A stretch of DNA of 64,000 nucleotides from Epiperipatus broadwayi (GCA_028023455.1 JAQFVV010012574.1:2256959-2320958); one strand, 5' to 3'. Counted from the stretch's first letter, positions 43,620 to 55,655 are shown. Notes: generated by a model from the letters alone, not told the origin. A program made the numbers and translations.

Positions 43620-45480
43620 GAAGAAAAAAGTTATTAATATTTTACATTTTAATGATTTTTTTACATTCTATCTTGTCTTTTAAATATTTTTCATTTTATG
43701 ATCGTTCATATCTTATTTATAAGATCTTTAGAACTTTTTTTTTTTTTTTTTTGGAATGCCATTTAAAAAATCCTATCTTTACAAAAATTGTGTTTTGAAA
43801 AAGAAGCATCTTTACAAAAAGCAAACCTTAGACTTTTAATTCAACTTCTCCACAATCTATTCTTATCTATTTTATTGCAAGTCCATTATTTTTTTAACAA
43901 TTTATTTCCATCAATTGCAAAATAACGAATATATTATTTCTCATCCATCAACACAAACAAAATCAATTCTGAATCTCTGTTAAGATTTTATATTATTCCA
44001 ATGAACCCTTAGTTTTAGTAAATATCGTCACTATTGTATAATCTAGTATCTAACCCCTTTTTTTTTTTTATATAGTAAACTATTCTTCATCCCCCCCCCC
44101 CCATTTTCAAAGAATATTATTATCTATAAATTTAATAAAAAAATTTTAAAACCAATCCTTGTATACATTCTCATAACTATTAATACTATAACTGACAAAA
44201 ACATCCATTCCTTTCTCTTCAATTTTAAATCATTTTATTGACTTCTTTTAAATTAATATTCCTAATAATGTACAATCATTTTTAAATTTTTGTCACCCAA
44301 AATTTTAATTCATTAAATATTTTTCTAAAGTTCTTTTTTATTCATTGTATTAAATGATATCTTAGTCTTTTCTTTTTTTCAAGTTTTTTCAGTACTCCCA
44401 GTTTGCGCTATTAATTCCATCAGTTAACGTCTAATTAAGTTCATCAATTTCCATCTTGATTCTATTACAGCTGTTTCTTTTTAAACATTAACTTTTGTTA
44501 GTTTGATGTTTCTAAAATACTTTTTATTATTATTACACTTTCTAAAGCATGTTTATTCAACCTTTTTCTGCAATTCTAACTAACTTTAAACAAAATTCAT
44601 TTGCAGCCTTCTTCACCATTATCACTGCATTTCTTATAAATTTTTTAATTCACTAACTCTCTTAATTGTTTCTAAGGCTAATAAATTTATATTCATTTCT
44701 TATCTGCTGCCTATTCCTTATTATAGATACTGAACTTTTGTAATCAGTACCTAATCATTCAGATAACTTTAATTTTTTTTCACATAAAGTCATGATCAAT
44801 TTTGTGTCCTTTTCATCAAAAGCACATTTTAAATTATGCCTCAATCTGTACACTGACATGTTTTAGTTAATTTTACAATCACCGTTTCATTTTTATTTTA
44901 CATTTTTTCCCCTGACCACATTCATATTTTCTCTTCCACTGACTATATTAATGTGTTTAATAATATTGTTATGATCAGTATTCAAAGTAATTTTTTTACT
45001 CTCATTCCTATCTTGCAGAAACTTTTCCCAAACCCTTTCATTTCACTTTCTATATTATTCAGTTTTACTAGCTAAATGTATCTTTTCCACTCTCCTCATT
45101 TTTAATCTTATTCACAATTTCTTATAAAATATTTTTCTCAATAATAACCCCTGCATTCTTCGCTTTCATATCACAATAATATCTATTCCTTCCTTTCATT
45201 TACATTTTGAAAATAAGCTAATTCAAATCTCATCTGGGTATTTACTACTGCTAACCTATCTATCTTTTTCTTATCTGAAACGAGTCTTTGTCTCTTTCTA
45301 TTTATCCATATTTCTATATATTTGCTTATTTATATATTAAATTAACATCTTGGTCTTTTATAACAATATTTTTTCCTAACAACAGTTCTTAAACATTACT
45401 TTAAAAATATTCCCCTCTACTGTTATTTTTCATCATGTGATGTAAAACACTTTTCATTAGAAAAAATCAGGAGTCCTTGT
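43620..45480 (-). pseudogene. Possible LINE endonuclease relic
   Basis: The minus strand is purine-rich and, across many stops, gives blocks such as KLNNIESEMKGFGK and NTLIYSVEEKI-like that recall the N-terminal part of LINE endonucleases (KLxNIxxEM...). Motifs such as GDFN and SDH are not readable. Weak support only. Confidence 0.3.
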
Positions 45481-45681
45481 ACATTAATCATATGCTCAAA
45501 AACCTTGTAGTAAAGTTTAACATTCCTATCTTTAAATACTCGAAAAATTCATGTACTACTACTATTGTTAAAACAGTCAAAACTCACTATACATATTGCC
45601 ACACACAGCAAGCTAAAGTAATCAATGGATGCCAGAAGGCTTGTGCATAAAATCCCCATCTAGTGCCTACTCGTCTAATAT

Positions 45682-45720
45682 CCCCAGACTAGTTTCTGGC
45701 TTGTGGCCTTCATCAATGAG
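45682..45720 (-). ncRNA. Hammerhead-like motif, family A, left arm (C3 to U)
   Basis: Minus strand: UUGAUGA (45,710-45,716), stem II GGC/GCC around CACAA with an A-A pair at its base, GAAA (45,693-45,696), minimal stem III A-CUAG-U, C17, then UGGGG pairing with CUCA just before the core (one G-U). Only position 3 deviates from the consensus core. Confidence 0.65.
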
Positions 45721-46567
45721 TAGCCTTGGATCTGAGAGCACTGCACCTATATCTTAGGATCTAATGCAACCCTCCAGCAGCCATCTTTTATCTCCACTTA
45801 ACTACAAAACTATGAGTCTTAAATTGAAAACCTCAATATTTTCAATCCAAACTCATTAGCTTATATAGTCATGTAGGTCTGAACTCAGTTCAGTACTTAT
45901 ACATTTTGGTATCTTTGGTTCTTTAATCACCATAGCCACCACTATCCTATTAGGCAGGATTGGTTTTAAGCCAGTAAACATCACATGATCACCATTTCTT
46001 ATGCTTGCTTATAACTGTTATTAAAACAGGCAAAACTCACTATACGTATTGCCACACACAGCAAGCTAGAGTGATCAATGGATGCCAGAAGGCTTGTGCA
46101 TAAAATCCCCATCTAGTGCCATTGATTACTCTAGCTTGCTGTGTGTGGCAATACATATAGTGAGTTTTGCCTGTTTTAATAACAGTTATAAGCAAGCATA
46201 AGAAATGGTGATCATGTGATGCATAAAATCCCCATCTAGTGCCATTGATTACTCTAGCTTGCTGTGTGTGGCAATACGTATAGTGAGTTTTGCCTGTTTT
46301 AATAACAGTTATAAGCAAGCATAAGAAATAGTGATCATGTGATGTTTATTGGCTTAAAACCAATCCTCCCTAATAGGGTAAGTGGTGGCTATGGTTATTA
46401 AAGAACCGAAGATACCAAACTGTATAGGTACAGAACTGAGTTCAGACATATATGACTATATAAGCTAATGAGCTTGGATTGAAAATATTAAGGTGTTTTC
46501 AATTTAAGACTGCTGGAGGGTTGCATTAGATAATAGATCTAGGTGCAGTGCTCTCAGATTCGAAGCT

Positions 46568-46607
46568 CCTCACTGACGAAGGCCACAAGTCAAAAACTAG
46601 TCTGGGG
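46568..46607 (+). ncRNA. Hammerhead-like motif, family A, right arm (G12 to A)
   Basis: CUGACGA (46,573-46,579) fits the CUGANGA consensus. Stem II GGCC/AGUC-like is weakened; AAAA replaces GAAA (46,593-46,596); ACUAGU with C17 at 46,602; stem I CCUCA/UGGGG, five pairs. Complementary to the left-arm copy: together the two arms retain every core base. Confidence 0.65.
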
Positions 46608-46779
46608 ATATTGGATGAGTAGGCACTAGATGGGGATTTTACGCACAAGCCTTCTGGCATCCATTAATTATTCTAGCTTGCTGTGTGTGGCAATACGTAT
46701 AGTGAGTTTTGCCTGTTTTAATAACAGTTATAAGCAAGCATAAGAAATGGTGATCATGTGATGTTATACTACTACTATT

Positions 46780-47834
46780 CCTATATATTCTCCTTCCAAT
46801 CTATAATTTCAATCATTTTTTCTTGTGGTTTTGTTTTTCTAAGTCATTTTAACAAAAGCTTTTGTTAATTCCAATTTCCCTTTATTTTCAATGTTTCTCT
46901 AATTCTTTATACAATTTTTCTAAACTTCTTCCAACATTTTAAATTTGAAAAATAAATATTCTCCTGGGCATCCAAAGTTTTTGACTTTGCATCAAATAAC
47001 AATAAGCTCTCTTTAATTTATTATATTACAGTCTTTTATTTTATATACGCGTTAGACTTATAAAGTTAATTTTATTTTTAAATATTCATTTTATGTAATT
47101 GAACTTTACTGCCCTCTATATTTCATATAAACTACTAAACATTAATATTGTTATCTTATATTGTTTCGAAAACATTAATATTGTTTGAAAATATAAAAAT
47201 CACTCTCGGGATTATCATCATATGGCCCAATGAACTTATGAAATAAATATCTACCACGACGAATAATAAATTTTGTACGATATAGTTCTATTTAAAAGTA
47301 ATATATACTATCTTAAAAAAAAAAAGTGAAATTAATATTGTATTATAATATTCATTTTCATAAGAAGTGAGGTTTTTTTTTAAAAAAATTCTAAAATATA
47401 TGAGCTCATATATATATGATCAGTTGAACTGGAATTGAACTTTTATTGTACAAAAGTAATAAACAGTGCACCATAGTTGAAATTCATCAATCCCCGATTT
47501 CATCTGAATTTTTTTATTATTTGGGAACTTTGATCCAAAATCTTTATAAAGTTTTCTAATAAACAACTTTTATACGTATTTGTAGTTCTATACATACAAA
47601 TAAGATATGTTAATATATACATCTACAATACCTCAGCATGGGTTCAAACGTGGATAGTTAAGGATTTTCAAATAAATATAGGATTATTCATACTAATTCG
47701 TTTATTTATAAGCATTAAACTGAATTTAGCTGGAGTATAAAACAATCCTTACCAAATGAAAATTAAGCCGGATGAACCGCTTTTCTATAAAAAATATTAG
47801 TGGAGCTTTTTTCTAGTAATAAGCTAAGTAAGGA
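46780..47834. other. AT-rich stretch without recognisable genes
   Basis: Nothing supportable seen. Confidence 0.4.
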
Positions 47835-48150
47835 AGTATATTAATAATTTTTATTAGTCATTCATTGTGTATTGTAATAATTGGTATGTAAAAGAGATTG
47901 TGATCTAGACCAACTAATGAGTGCTGGTTTGGCACAAAATGTGATCTTGGTAATCATATCTTTTTACATATCTTCGGTCATATGTTTATGATTACCCCCC
48001 ACCCCCCATTCACAAGGTGTTAGCAGTAGAAACCAGTACCTATCTTGGGTGAGAGTGATGTAATGAAAATTACACTACAGAAATATTATTCATTAAGTAA
48101 ATAATCTGTAATATAATGAATAACTGATAAAAATCATTAATATACTTCCA
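47835..48150 (+). mobile_element. Family B2 hammerhead repeat, foldback copy
   Basis: Outer arms AAGTATATTAATAATTTTTA and its complement (about 48,118-48,150) enclose a B2 unit with CUAAUGA at 47,914-47,920, stem II GUGC/GCAC, AAAA for GAAA, then UGUGAUCUUGG. Two core substitutions. Ends AAAATTACACTACAGAAATA. Confidence 0.65.
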
Positions 48151-48199
48151 TTAAGTGGTTTGTGTCAAAATTGTGAGGACAGTAAGTTTGACACATCAT

Positions 48200-48440
48200 T
48201 TAAATTGTACACATAATAAAGATACATTTCTAAGAAAAACAACTGATGAGTGCTAGTTCCATGCAAAATGTGCATCTTGGGGCTCATACATCTTTTTCAT
48301 GTCTTTGATCATATATTTATGATTACATCATTCCACAAGGTGTTAAAAATGGATAGAAACCAGTCCCTACTTTGTGTGAGAGTAGTGTAGTGAAAATTAC
48401 AGTACAGAAATATTATTCATTAAGTTATTTAAGCATTTGT
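48200..48440 (+). mobile_element. Family B2 hammerhead repeat
   Basis: CUGAUGA at 48,243-48,249, weak stem II, CAAAATGTGCATCTTGGGG (G12 lost), and the B2 3' end AGAGTAGTGTAGTGAAAATT followed by ACAGAAATATTATTCATTAA. Close relative of 47,835-48,150. Confidence 0.65.
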
Positions 48441-48889
48441 TATTTACTGGTATATACCCATCTTTAATAACTTTGATTGATGATAGTTTATTTATTTTTC
48501 CTCTCATATTTATTATTACTCTTGAAGGCTCCAAAGAAAATGTAAAAATAGCAGGTGAAGTAATACCTCAACAGTTTTTATTTTATTTGTTTGATAGCAA
48601 TACCACATTGTATTTCCTTTGATTTGCTTATTTATGCCAAAAGAAATATCTCAAAAAGAATTTGGAATCATATAGAACTGCATTACTTATAAGTAAAAAT
48701 AATTAGATACCTATCCAGAATTACTGATTATGACTTAACTACTTTAAAAAAAAACAGTAGTACTTGATACATACACACATTTATTCTGTAGCATATAAAT
48801 AGATTCCAACACTTTGATTAATTATTTGAAAAGAAGTATAAGGTATATACAGTACTGAATTTTAGATGTAATTAAAGAGAATTTAAAGA

Positions 48890-49225
48890 CAGACTTGCAA
48901 GCTTCTTTTAGCTATCCATCTTATATAATGAATACACATGACCACATACATGTGAAAAAGATAAATGATCTTCCATATAAGTATTTCATGCTGAACCAGC
49001 ACTCATCAGTTGGTCGAGATCATTACCTTTCATACATATATATAATCAATATTCAGCTATATATATGTGAGAGATGATAATCTAGACCAACTTATGAGTG
49101 CTGGTTTAGCATAAAATATATCTATATTGGAGATCATTTATTTTATTTCATATGTATGTGGTCATGTGTATCGGTTATATCAGATGGAGTGGATAATTGA
49201 AGAGAGCTTGCAAGTCTGTTCATAT
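48890..49225. mobile_element. Foldback element, family B, two hammerheads head to head
   Basis: A palindrome of about 330 bp. ACTTGCAAGCTTC at the left and GAGCTTGCAAGT at the right end pair, and the arms meet near 49,060. The left arm carries the hammerhead on the minus strand (48,964-49,024) and the right arm its degenerate partner on the plus strand (core CUUAUGA at 49,091-49,097 and AAAA at 49,113-49,116). Confidence 0.8.
48964..49024 (-). ncRNA. Type I hammerhead ribozyme motif, family B (complete core)
   Basis: Minus strand: CUGAUGA (49,003-49,009), stem II GUGCU/AGCAU with loop GGUUC, GAAA (48,984-48,987), stem III UA/UA with loop CU closed by A15.1-U16.1, A17 at 48,976. Stem I: CCA/UGG with one bulged A beside the core, then AAUGAUC/GAUCAUU, seven perfect pairs. 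Predicted cleavage between minus-strand bases 48,976 and 48,975. Confidence 0.75.
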
Positions 49226-50360
49226 CCCCTCTAATTACTTTGACTAATTCTAATTCTTCTTGTATTCTAGTTTTAAGCAATTTCTTCTAAGAATATCTTT
49301 GTAATGTAATTGGTATCTGATCTTTCCATAAATACCATGCTCACATACATTACAAAACACTTTTTAAAGAAATATATTTCTTTAATTGATTTCACATGCC
49401 TACCCAATAGAGATATGCTCTTACAATGCTACATTCAATATTACTACCTTCTATCAAGGTGAAGTACATTCACATTATTCTTATGATTTGACATTTTATA
49501 TTCTTAAATACAGTAATTTGTTTCTTTCAGTGTCACTATGGTCCATTGACAAGATTAATGTGTGATTTCCAAGCAATAAATTTGGCATAATAATAGACTT
49601 ATATACAACTAATTTAGTTTATACTGTCACATAACTGTAAACAAGTAACATATCTCTTATCTTATTGGAGCCTTTGCAGACACTTAAATCAACATTCTCT
49701 AACTGATAACCACCCAAGATAAAAAATCACCTGAGACTTTTCCCCATCATAGGGTGATAAAACATTTGAGTTTTTTTTGACATTAAAATATTTAGATGAT
49801 TTTTTAAACTGTAAAGAATAACAAAGTTATTAATATACTGCAAAAGTAGTAGCAAAAAAATAAATCTCACTCATGCTTTTAATTGGCTCAAGTTAAAATC
49901 TCCACCATCAAATCAAATATTGACTTACTTTATGAAGCCTCTTGTAAAATGTTCCACCATCAATAAAAGTACTTTTTAATGCCTTCATGTAGAAGCTAAT
50001 ATGGTTAACAAAACATTTCCATAAGTTCTTTTGATTATCTTATTCAAATATCCTGACCAAATCATTAAAGATTATATATAAATTGCATCTTTACTTTTGA
50101 TATTTTCCCCCATTTGCCAGACAATCAATATCTTCTCTTTAGTTCTTTTTAATTCTTTAAAACCATATTGAGTCTTTAATAACAATTCATTCATGAATGG
50201 AAGTAACTTACTCAATAAAATCATTGAAAATAATGCTTTGCATAATTTGATGCAATATCAGAATGATAAACTCTGGAACTCAGGGTCCATGAATCATAGT
50301 CTACCTGTGTTATTTCTGCTTCCCAAATGTTAGATGTATTTCAGAGCAATAACTGATTGG
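49226..50360 (-). pseudogene. LINE relic 4 (reverse transcriptase)
   Basis: On the minus strand, in shifting frames from the high-coordinate end: IWEAEITQ near 50,330; LLPFMNELLLKTQYGF near 50,190; FNDLVRIFE near 50,060; GYQLENVDLS (49,700); TKLVVYKSIIMPNLL (49,610, normally ...TLLYGSETW); LSMDHSDTER; a final LHYKDILRRNCLKLE (49,290). This matches the RT-to-C-terminus order of a non-LTR element. Many stops. Confidence 0.6.
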
Positions 50361-50799
50361 AAATATTTTTGCCACAGTGCATAAGAATAATATTCCATGA
50401 TAATTACTGTAATCTTCTCTATCATATATATTTTTATAAAAATAGAACAAGATCCACAATTTTGCGAATCACAAAAATTTCAACAGTGTTGAAGCTAAAA
50501 TATTTCCATATTCTAAACCTTTTTCTAATATTCAATCAGTGCTTGAAAGATTCTAATTTTTAATATTAAACCCCATTTTAATTTTATCAAACTGAATGTT
50601 TCTTTCTAAATCCAGATGAATTAATAAGTTGCATATTATTAAAAATAAGCATACGAATTTTGTGTTATTATTCAGAAGATAAGTATACAATTATTTGCAT
50701 TTGTTTAAAATGTCATTATTTATATAAAAATACTAACCATTGAGAGGGAGAGGGAAATAATTGAATAGTTAATTACTCATGAATTCATAAAAATCAGAG

Positions 50800-51130
50800 C
50801 ATAAAATGCCTATAGTTATTTCAAAATTAAAGACACTATAACACATAGATACTAAACTGGTTTCACATCTATATACTAGCAAATTGGCTTAGACTAAAAT
50901 CATTAATATGTTTTCCCATTTGGGTTGGTAATTTAATAATGAAACAAAGAAGTAAAAGACAAATTCTAGAGTGAAGATGCATTAGATCAAAAATATCCAG
51001 ATGCATTCCTTCCAGATTCAAAGCTCTTCACTAATGAAAGCCATAATCTAGGAATTTATTAACCACTGCCATCTAGTACATATTGATTACTAAAACTTAC
51101 ACTAAAGGGCATAACTTTAGTGAGAGAAAA
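50800..51130 (+). mobile_element. Family A repeat, decayed single arm
   Basis: Matches the right arm of the 1.2-kb foldback (46,400-46,640): ATTGAAAA-type A/T-rich part, GCATTAGATCAAAAATAT, then AAGCTCTTCACTAATGAAAGCC, a decayed hammerhead first strand (CUAAUGA). Not folded back. Confidence 0.55.
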
Positions 51131-51443
51131 AGAATTTGCTACTGAAGTTAGAGCACTGGAAGTATTAAGCCTGGAGTTATCATCTATAGAGCTTAAGCTC
51201 AGAGTCTACCATTCTTATGTCATCAATTGATTCAATAGAATAGTGATAACATTTATTAGGTTCATATGTTACTTTCAAAGTGTCATAAAAGGATTTAAAA
51301 TGATACATGGTCTTTGATATTTTAATACAATCTTCATCTATCTTTTTGAAAATCACTGGACTTCTAATTTTAAATGTTTATATTGCTTATAAAGTTCTAC
51401 TTTGTTAAACAAAAAATCAAGAAAGTATTAATAGAGTGTATTT

Positions 51444-52886
51444 ATATGTTGGACTGTTTCTATCTTCTAATATGAATACTGAATGTCTTGAAAAATTTAA
51501 CATTATTTAAATATTCCAAATACATTCTACTGTTAGTAATAGCACACAGGTTAGTATATACACAATGTTTTGAGAGGTAGTATTCTCCCTTCAGATACTC
51601 CAATGTTGATGACTTGACCAGTGACAGTACTAGCATAGGAATCAAACCTGATCCCTTAAATTCTTGAAAACTGAATTTTAAGGTAATGCTCTAATCAACT
51701 TAGCCATCCTGCCAAAGACACAATCAGTAGAAATTTCATATATTTATCTATGAGGTTCCTCCTGATTTGGCCACTTTTTCCTAAGAGCAAAGTTATGTAT
51801 AATAGTCATATGACTTATGGGATTATTCACCATTGTCATGTGAGCAGCTTCTTTGAATTTTCTTTTTTGTACCGCTACCTTAGACACAAGTTTTTTTTCT
51901 CTTCTGATCATCAGTTTGTGTTCTTTGCAAGCACTTTTCACTGGCATAACTGGTCTCACCAATATACGTTCTTTCACTCTCACATGATATTTCATAGATC
52001 CAGTTTTTTCTTTTCAGCATTTCAAGTTGAAGCTTTGTAGATGTTAGAATTCTTCATAATGTGGTACGGCATTGGAAAGTTGTTCTGATGTTATATTGAT
52101 TGCATATTTTCCTTGATTTGTCTGCTATTTTTGGTATGTATGGGTACACTACAGTACCAATAATTTTTTTTCTTTTGATGGTTCTCTTTGTTGTTTATTT
52201 AATGCTTTCTTAATAACAGCTGATGTATAATCATTTTTCATAAGAGTTTGTTCTATATAGATTCTTTATTTTTCCAATCACTGGTTTCCGAAAAAAATTT
52301 ATTTTGCTCTGATCCATAGTGATAGTATAACTCCTATGTTTTGTGTTTCTAATGTGATTGGATGTATATGTTAAGTATTTTCCAGTATGTATGAGTTTTC
52401 AGTAAACTGTAGTTTTGATTTGCCATGAGAGAGTATGGTTATAAGAACATCTAAGAATGCCAATTTTTGTTCTTGTTCTGATTCTATTGTGAATTTAATT
52501 GAAGGGGATATGTAGTTGATGTGTTTCTAGAAAGTTTGTAATAGTGCTTCACCATGTCATGTGGCCATACAACAAATATCCGTATAGTAAGAAAAGGAGG
52601 AATCTCATAAATAAGTATATGAAATTTCTACTGACTGTTGCCTTTGGCAGAATGGCTGATATGGTAATTTAATGTTCAAAAAATCTAAGAGTCTAGGTTT
52701 TGATTTCCATATTATTACTGTCACTGATCAGGCTATCAACACCCAAGGAAGAGGGAAGAATAATATCTTTTGAAACATGCATATACTAACTAAACTGTGT
52801 GAATGTATTTGGAATATTTAAATAAAGTTAAATTTTTCTAAAGACATTCAATACTTACATTAGATGATGGAAATAATCCAACATAT
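51444..52886 (-). mobile_element. Penelope-like element 2 (decayed) with inverted family C ends
   Basis: Inverted copies of the family C unit flank the relic: about 51,444-51,764 on the minus strand and 52,596-52,886 on the plus strand, sharing GAAATTTCTACTGA, the tRNA-like part, the hammerhead-like part and the end CCAACATA. The arrangement repeats that of PLE 1, supporting family C as the 3' end of this PLE. The 5' half of the coding region is gone. Confidence 0.7.
51738..52595 (-). pseudogene. PLE 2 reverse transcriptase C-terminus and GIY-YIG domain
   Basis: Minus strand from 52,590: a decayed YVDD neighbourhood, HINYISPSIKFTIESEQEQKL (split: HINYISPSIKF and TIESEQEQKLAFLDVLIT, typical PLE thumb), KIADKSRKICNQYNIRTTF, then LKRKNWIYEISCESERTYIGETS, i.e. 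the IYEI...YIGE signature of the GIY-YIG nuclease with its cysteine/histidine context. At least four frameshifts or stops. The C-terminal catalytic region is unreadable. Function in life: target nicking and cDNA synthesis for the element. Confidence 0.75.
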
Positions 52887-54083
52887 AAGAACACTTAAAA
52901 CATCATCATTACAAACCTTCAGGAAAATATTACTAGAGTCATTGTTATAGAATTAATCTGGATAGTTTTTATTTTTTTTAGTAAACATTGGAAGCAATTT
53001 AATATTCACAATATACCTAAATAACTGACAAAATTCAAATGTTCAATGTTTAATAACTGTTGACATTTAGAATGAGGAGCAGCTGTTTCTAGAGAACAAA
53101 TTTCAAATTTTACCAATATTTTTAAGATATCAAGCATTTAATAATTCCATCATAGTTTTAGCTCTAGAACTTGTAACTCTACAATCTGTCCAGAAATCTA
53201 TGTCTAATATAGTATTAACTTTTTTTATAATCTATTATGGATGCAGTCTAAATACTTCTTTAATAAACAATAATAATAAACAACTTTAATATATAATGTC
53301 ACTACTGTAAAAAAATACTCATGTCATTTTCTTACTTAGAATTCATGAGAAGTTTGAATACTGGAAGTGGATTGTGATCCATGGACCTCCAGGCTACTAC
53401 CCAGTGCTGTACCAAAACATGTGAAGCATAATGTCAATATTGCTATTTCCAACAATTTGAATCATAGTTTACAGTTTTTATCAATGCTTACATTTATTTT
53501 AGGATGTGTCCTTTTAAAAAACTTGTAGCCATCTAACTACTGATTTCCTCTTTCAGTTGAATTTTACTAAGAGTAGCTATAATATTTTTTGTACCACAAC
53601 AGCCCTCTAATTATAAGTGCTATTTTATATTCAAGTGTTAAAAATAGCCATCAAATAATTTCATACAAACATCTATATTTAGAAAAAAAATATTATTATT
53701 GCTAGTTTCTGCTCTACCCATATAAATGTTGCTGATATTACAGGTTTCTCTTCAGCTTCAAGAAGTGATCATCCAGTTTTTATCTGTGAGAGACATTAGA
53801 TTTTTAAATAGGACTTATCAATCATACAATCATTTTTCAAATGAAAATCCTGGCTCAAATATAATAGGCTATAGATTAGAATATGTTATTTATTTAAAGT
53901 TTATGGTGTTGGTATTTACGATGCTAGTATTATACTTATAGTTATACGTTGGTCTCTTTACAACATCTGATTTTAATAGTTACTTCTTACACTTTGCTTT
54001 AAAGCGTCAAATAGTTCTAAAAAATTTCAACTTTATTTAAATTTTTTGAATATATTCAGCCATTAACGATAATACACAGATTA
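52887..54083. other. AT-rich stretch without recognisable genes
   Basis: A short match to 2750-2790 around 53,340; a family C end fragment (CCATTAACGATAATACACAG) at about 54,059. Nothing else supportable. Confidence 0.4.
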
Positions 54084-54088
54084 GTATA

Positions 54089-54798
54089 TGATATGTATGC
54101 ATATGTTTAAATGCATATATATAATAGAGAGAAAAGTAGTAAGTTAAAAATATTACACAACTTGAAAAGATTTGTTTTTAAGTAGAAATTAAAAATTATA
54201 GTCTTTAGATTAGAAAAAGATTAATTTCTAAAATGAACAATAGTCAAATTAATAAGAATAGAATAAGTCATTATTCAAATGAAACAAATTAAGGAATTCG
54301 ACTTAGATTCCTTTTTTTAGATAATGACAATCTACAAATAACTGTTTAATTAAAAAGGCATAAAGATAATACTAAAATTCTGGTGGAACATGGAAAGAAT
54401 CACTTGATCGGATGGGCAGATAATCAACCAATCATTTACAGAGATTCAGAGACAATGAACTGCGTTTAGTACTAATCAGAAGATGAGGGACACTTAATCC
54501 TTGGAACTTGATCTATGTAAACTGATATATAGTGAAGCAGAGTGTCTTCCCTTGCACAGTTACTTCAAGTGAGGAGAGCTGGCCTCTGAATGTGAGAACA
54601 GTCAGTGTAGGACATTTAAATATTGTATTGATCTTAATTATTACTTGTATATGCCTTCGGGCCTTATAATATAAATAATTGTATATATGTTATTATTTAA
54701 ATGCTTTAAGGGATCATATATTAAAGTTTATCTTAATATTAACCATTAGTCATTATTGGCTCTCATAAAAGTGCATACTATAATAGTTAGACATAGCA
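54089..54798 (+). repeat. 5' LTR of the gypsy-type element (710 bp)
   Basis: Begins TGATATGTATG and ends GACATAGCA (TG...CA). It matches 58,620-59,289 over its length with substitutions and several indels, so the insertion is old. The flanking 5 bp are GTATA before this LTR and GTATG after the 3' LTR. The following bases ATTGATGCAATCAC show no canonical TGG-type tRNA primer site. Confidence 0.9.
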
Positions 54799-54934
54799 AT
54801 TGATGCAATCACAGTCTTAATTTGGATCATTAATTAAAATAACAGTTAAATTTAGATAAAAGAGTAGGCAAAGCAAGTAGCAATCAGTGTATTTGACATC
54901 AGTGAGGCAAGTAGTTGGCCCTTATACATTTAAC

Positions 54935-55655
54935 ATGGAGAAACATACTTATTTATTAATAAAGTTAAAGATGACAAGTATAAGATTGCTTCATTATTAT
55001 GCTTTGCTGGGAAAGGAGTTATTGAGTTAGCCAACAGGCTAACTGAACCTCTAACTCCTGAAGATTGTACATATGATAAAGTTAAAGAGCATTTGTCAAA
55101 CCATTTTAACCCCCAACCCTCGAGGCAGGTCGCTAGACTGCAATTCCGAGTGGAACCAAGGTTGGGATGAAAGTATAAAAGATTACAACAGTGCTTTATG
55201 TAATTTAGCAAAGAATTGTGTCTATGGGTCTTTCCTAAATGAAGCCTTCCTAGAACAATTGTTTACTAGTATGTGCAATAATAATTTATGGCAACAATTG
55301 TTGACTGTAAGTTATTTAGATTACACTGAAACTATAAAGCATGGAATAGATTGAACAGCTTATGAGCTCATGATTGAACAATCTCATAAATTTGCTGAAT
55401 TCAAAAGTAACAGAAAATTGCAAACAGATGTTTATAGAACTGTAAGCAAAGATTTGTTGAAAAATAATGAAAAGATGGCTGACAGTGAAACCGAGTTTAT
55501 ATGTTTATGCTGTGGGAAAAAGGGCCACAAAGACAGAAATTGCTATTATAAAAGAGAGTGCAGTGATAAGTGTAAGAAAAGAGGGCACTTGGGAAAAAAT
55601 GTGTAAAGAAAAAAGTGATAGTTACAAATGCACCCAGCAAGGCCAGGGAAGGTGA
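54935..55655 (+). pseudogene. gag-like pseudogene with zinc knuckles
   Basis: Starts near ATG 54,935; the first third reads KYKIASLLCFAGKGVIELAN and TYDKVKEHLSNHFNPQPS, a capsid-like helix pattern of gypsy gag. After a frameshift around 55,140 it continues WDESIKDYNSALCNLAKNC and EAFLEQLFTSM. Near 55,500 a CCHC zinc knuckle (C-x2-C-x4-H-x4-C: CLCCGKKGHKDRNC) is complete; a second (CSDKCKKRGHLGK) is broken by another frameshift. Gag would package element RNA. Here the frame is interrupted at least three times. Confidence 0.8.

Larger units (their letters stand above)
45567..46766. mobile_element. 1.2-kb foldback element, family A, with hammerheads in both arms
   Basis: Arms of roughly 450-550 bp are inverted copies of each other (for example CATGATCACCATTTCTTATG at about 45,985 and its complement near 46,325, and GAACTCAGTTCAG near 45,880 against CTGAACT-type sequence near 46,435). 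The 13-bp duplication TACTACTACTATT lies at 45,554-45,566 and 46,767-46,779. The left end lacks the outermost ~45 bp present on the right. The centre holds two tandem 123-bp units (46,098-46,220 and 46,221-46,342). Each arm has one hammerhead-like motif. No protein is encoded; the open frame at 46,040-46,318 is just the repeat. Confidence 0.85.

Noticed and set aside
46040-46318. 92-codon minus-strand open frame
   Set aside because: It reads through the repeated arms and tandem units of a foldback element and repeats itself; no protein features.
54930-55211. Minus-strand 93-codon frame across gag
   Set aside because: Antisense of the gag-like pseudogene.
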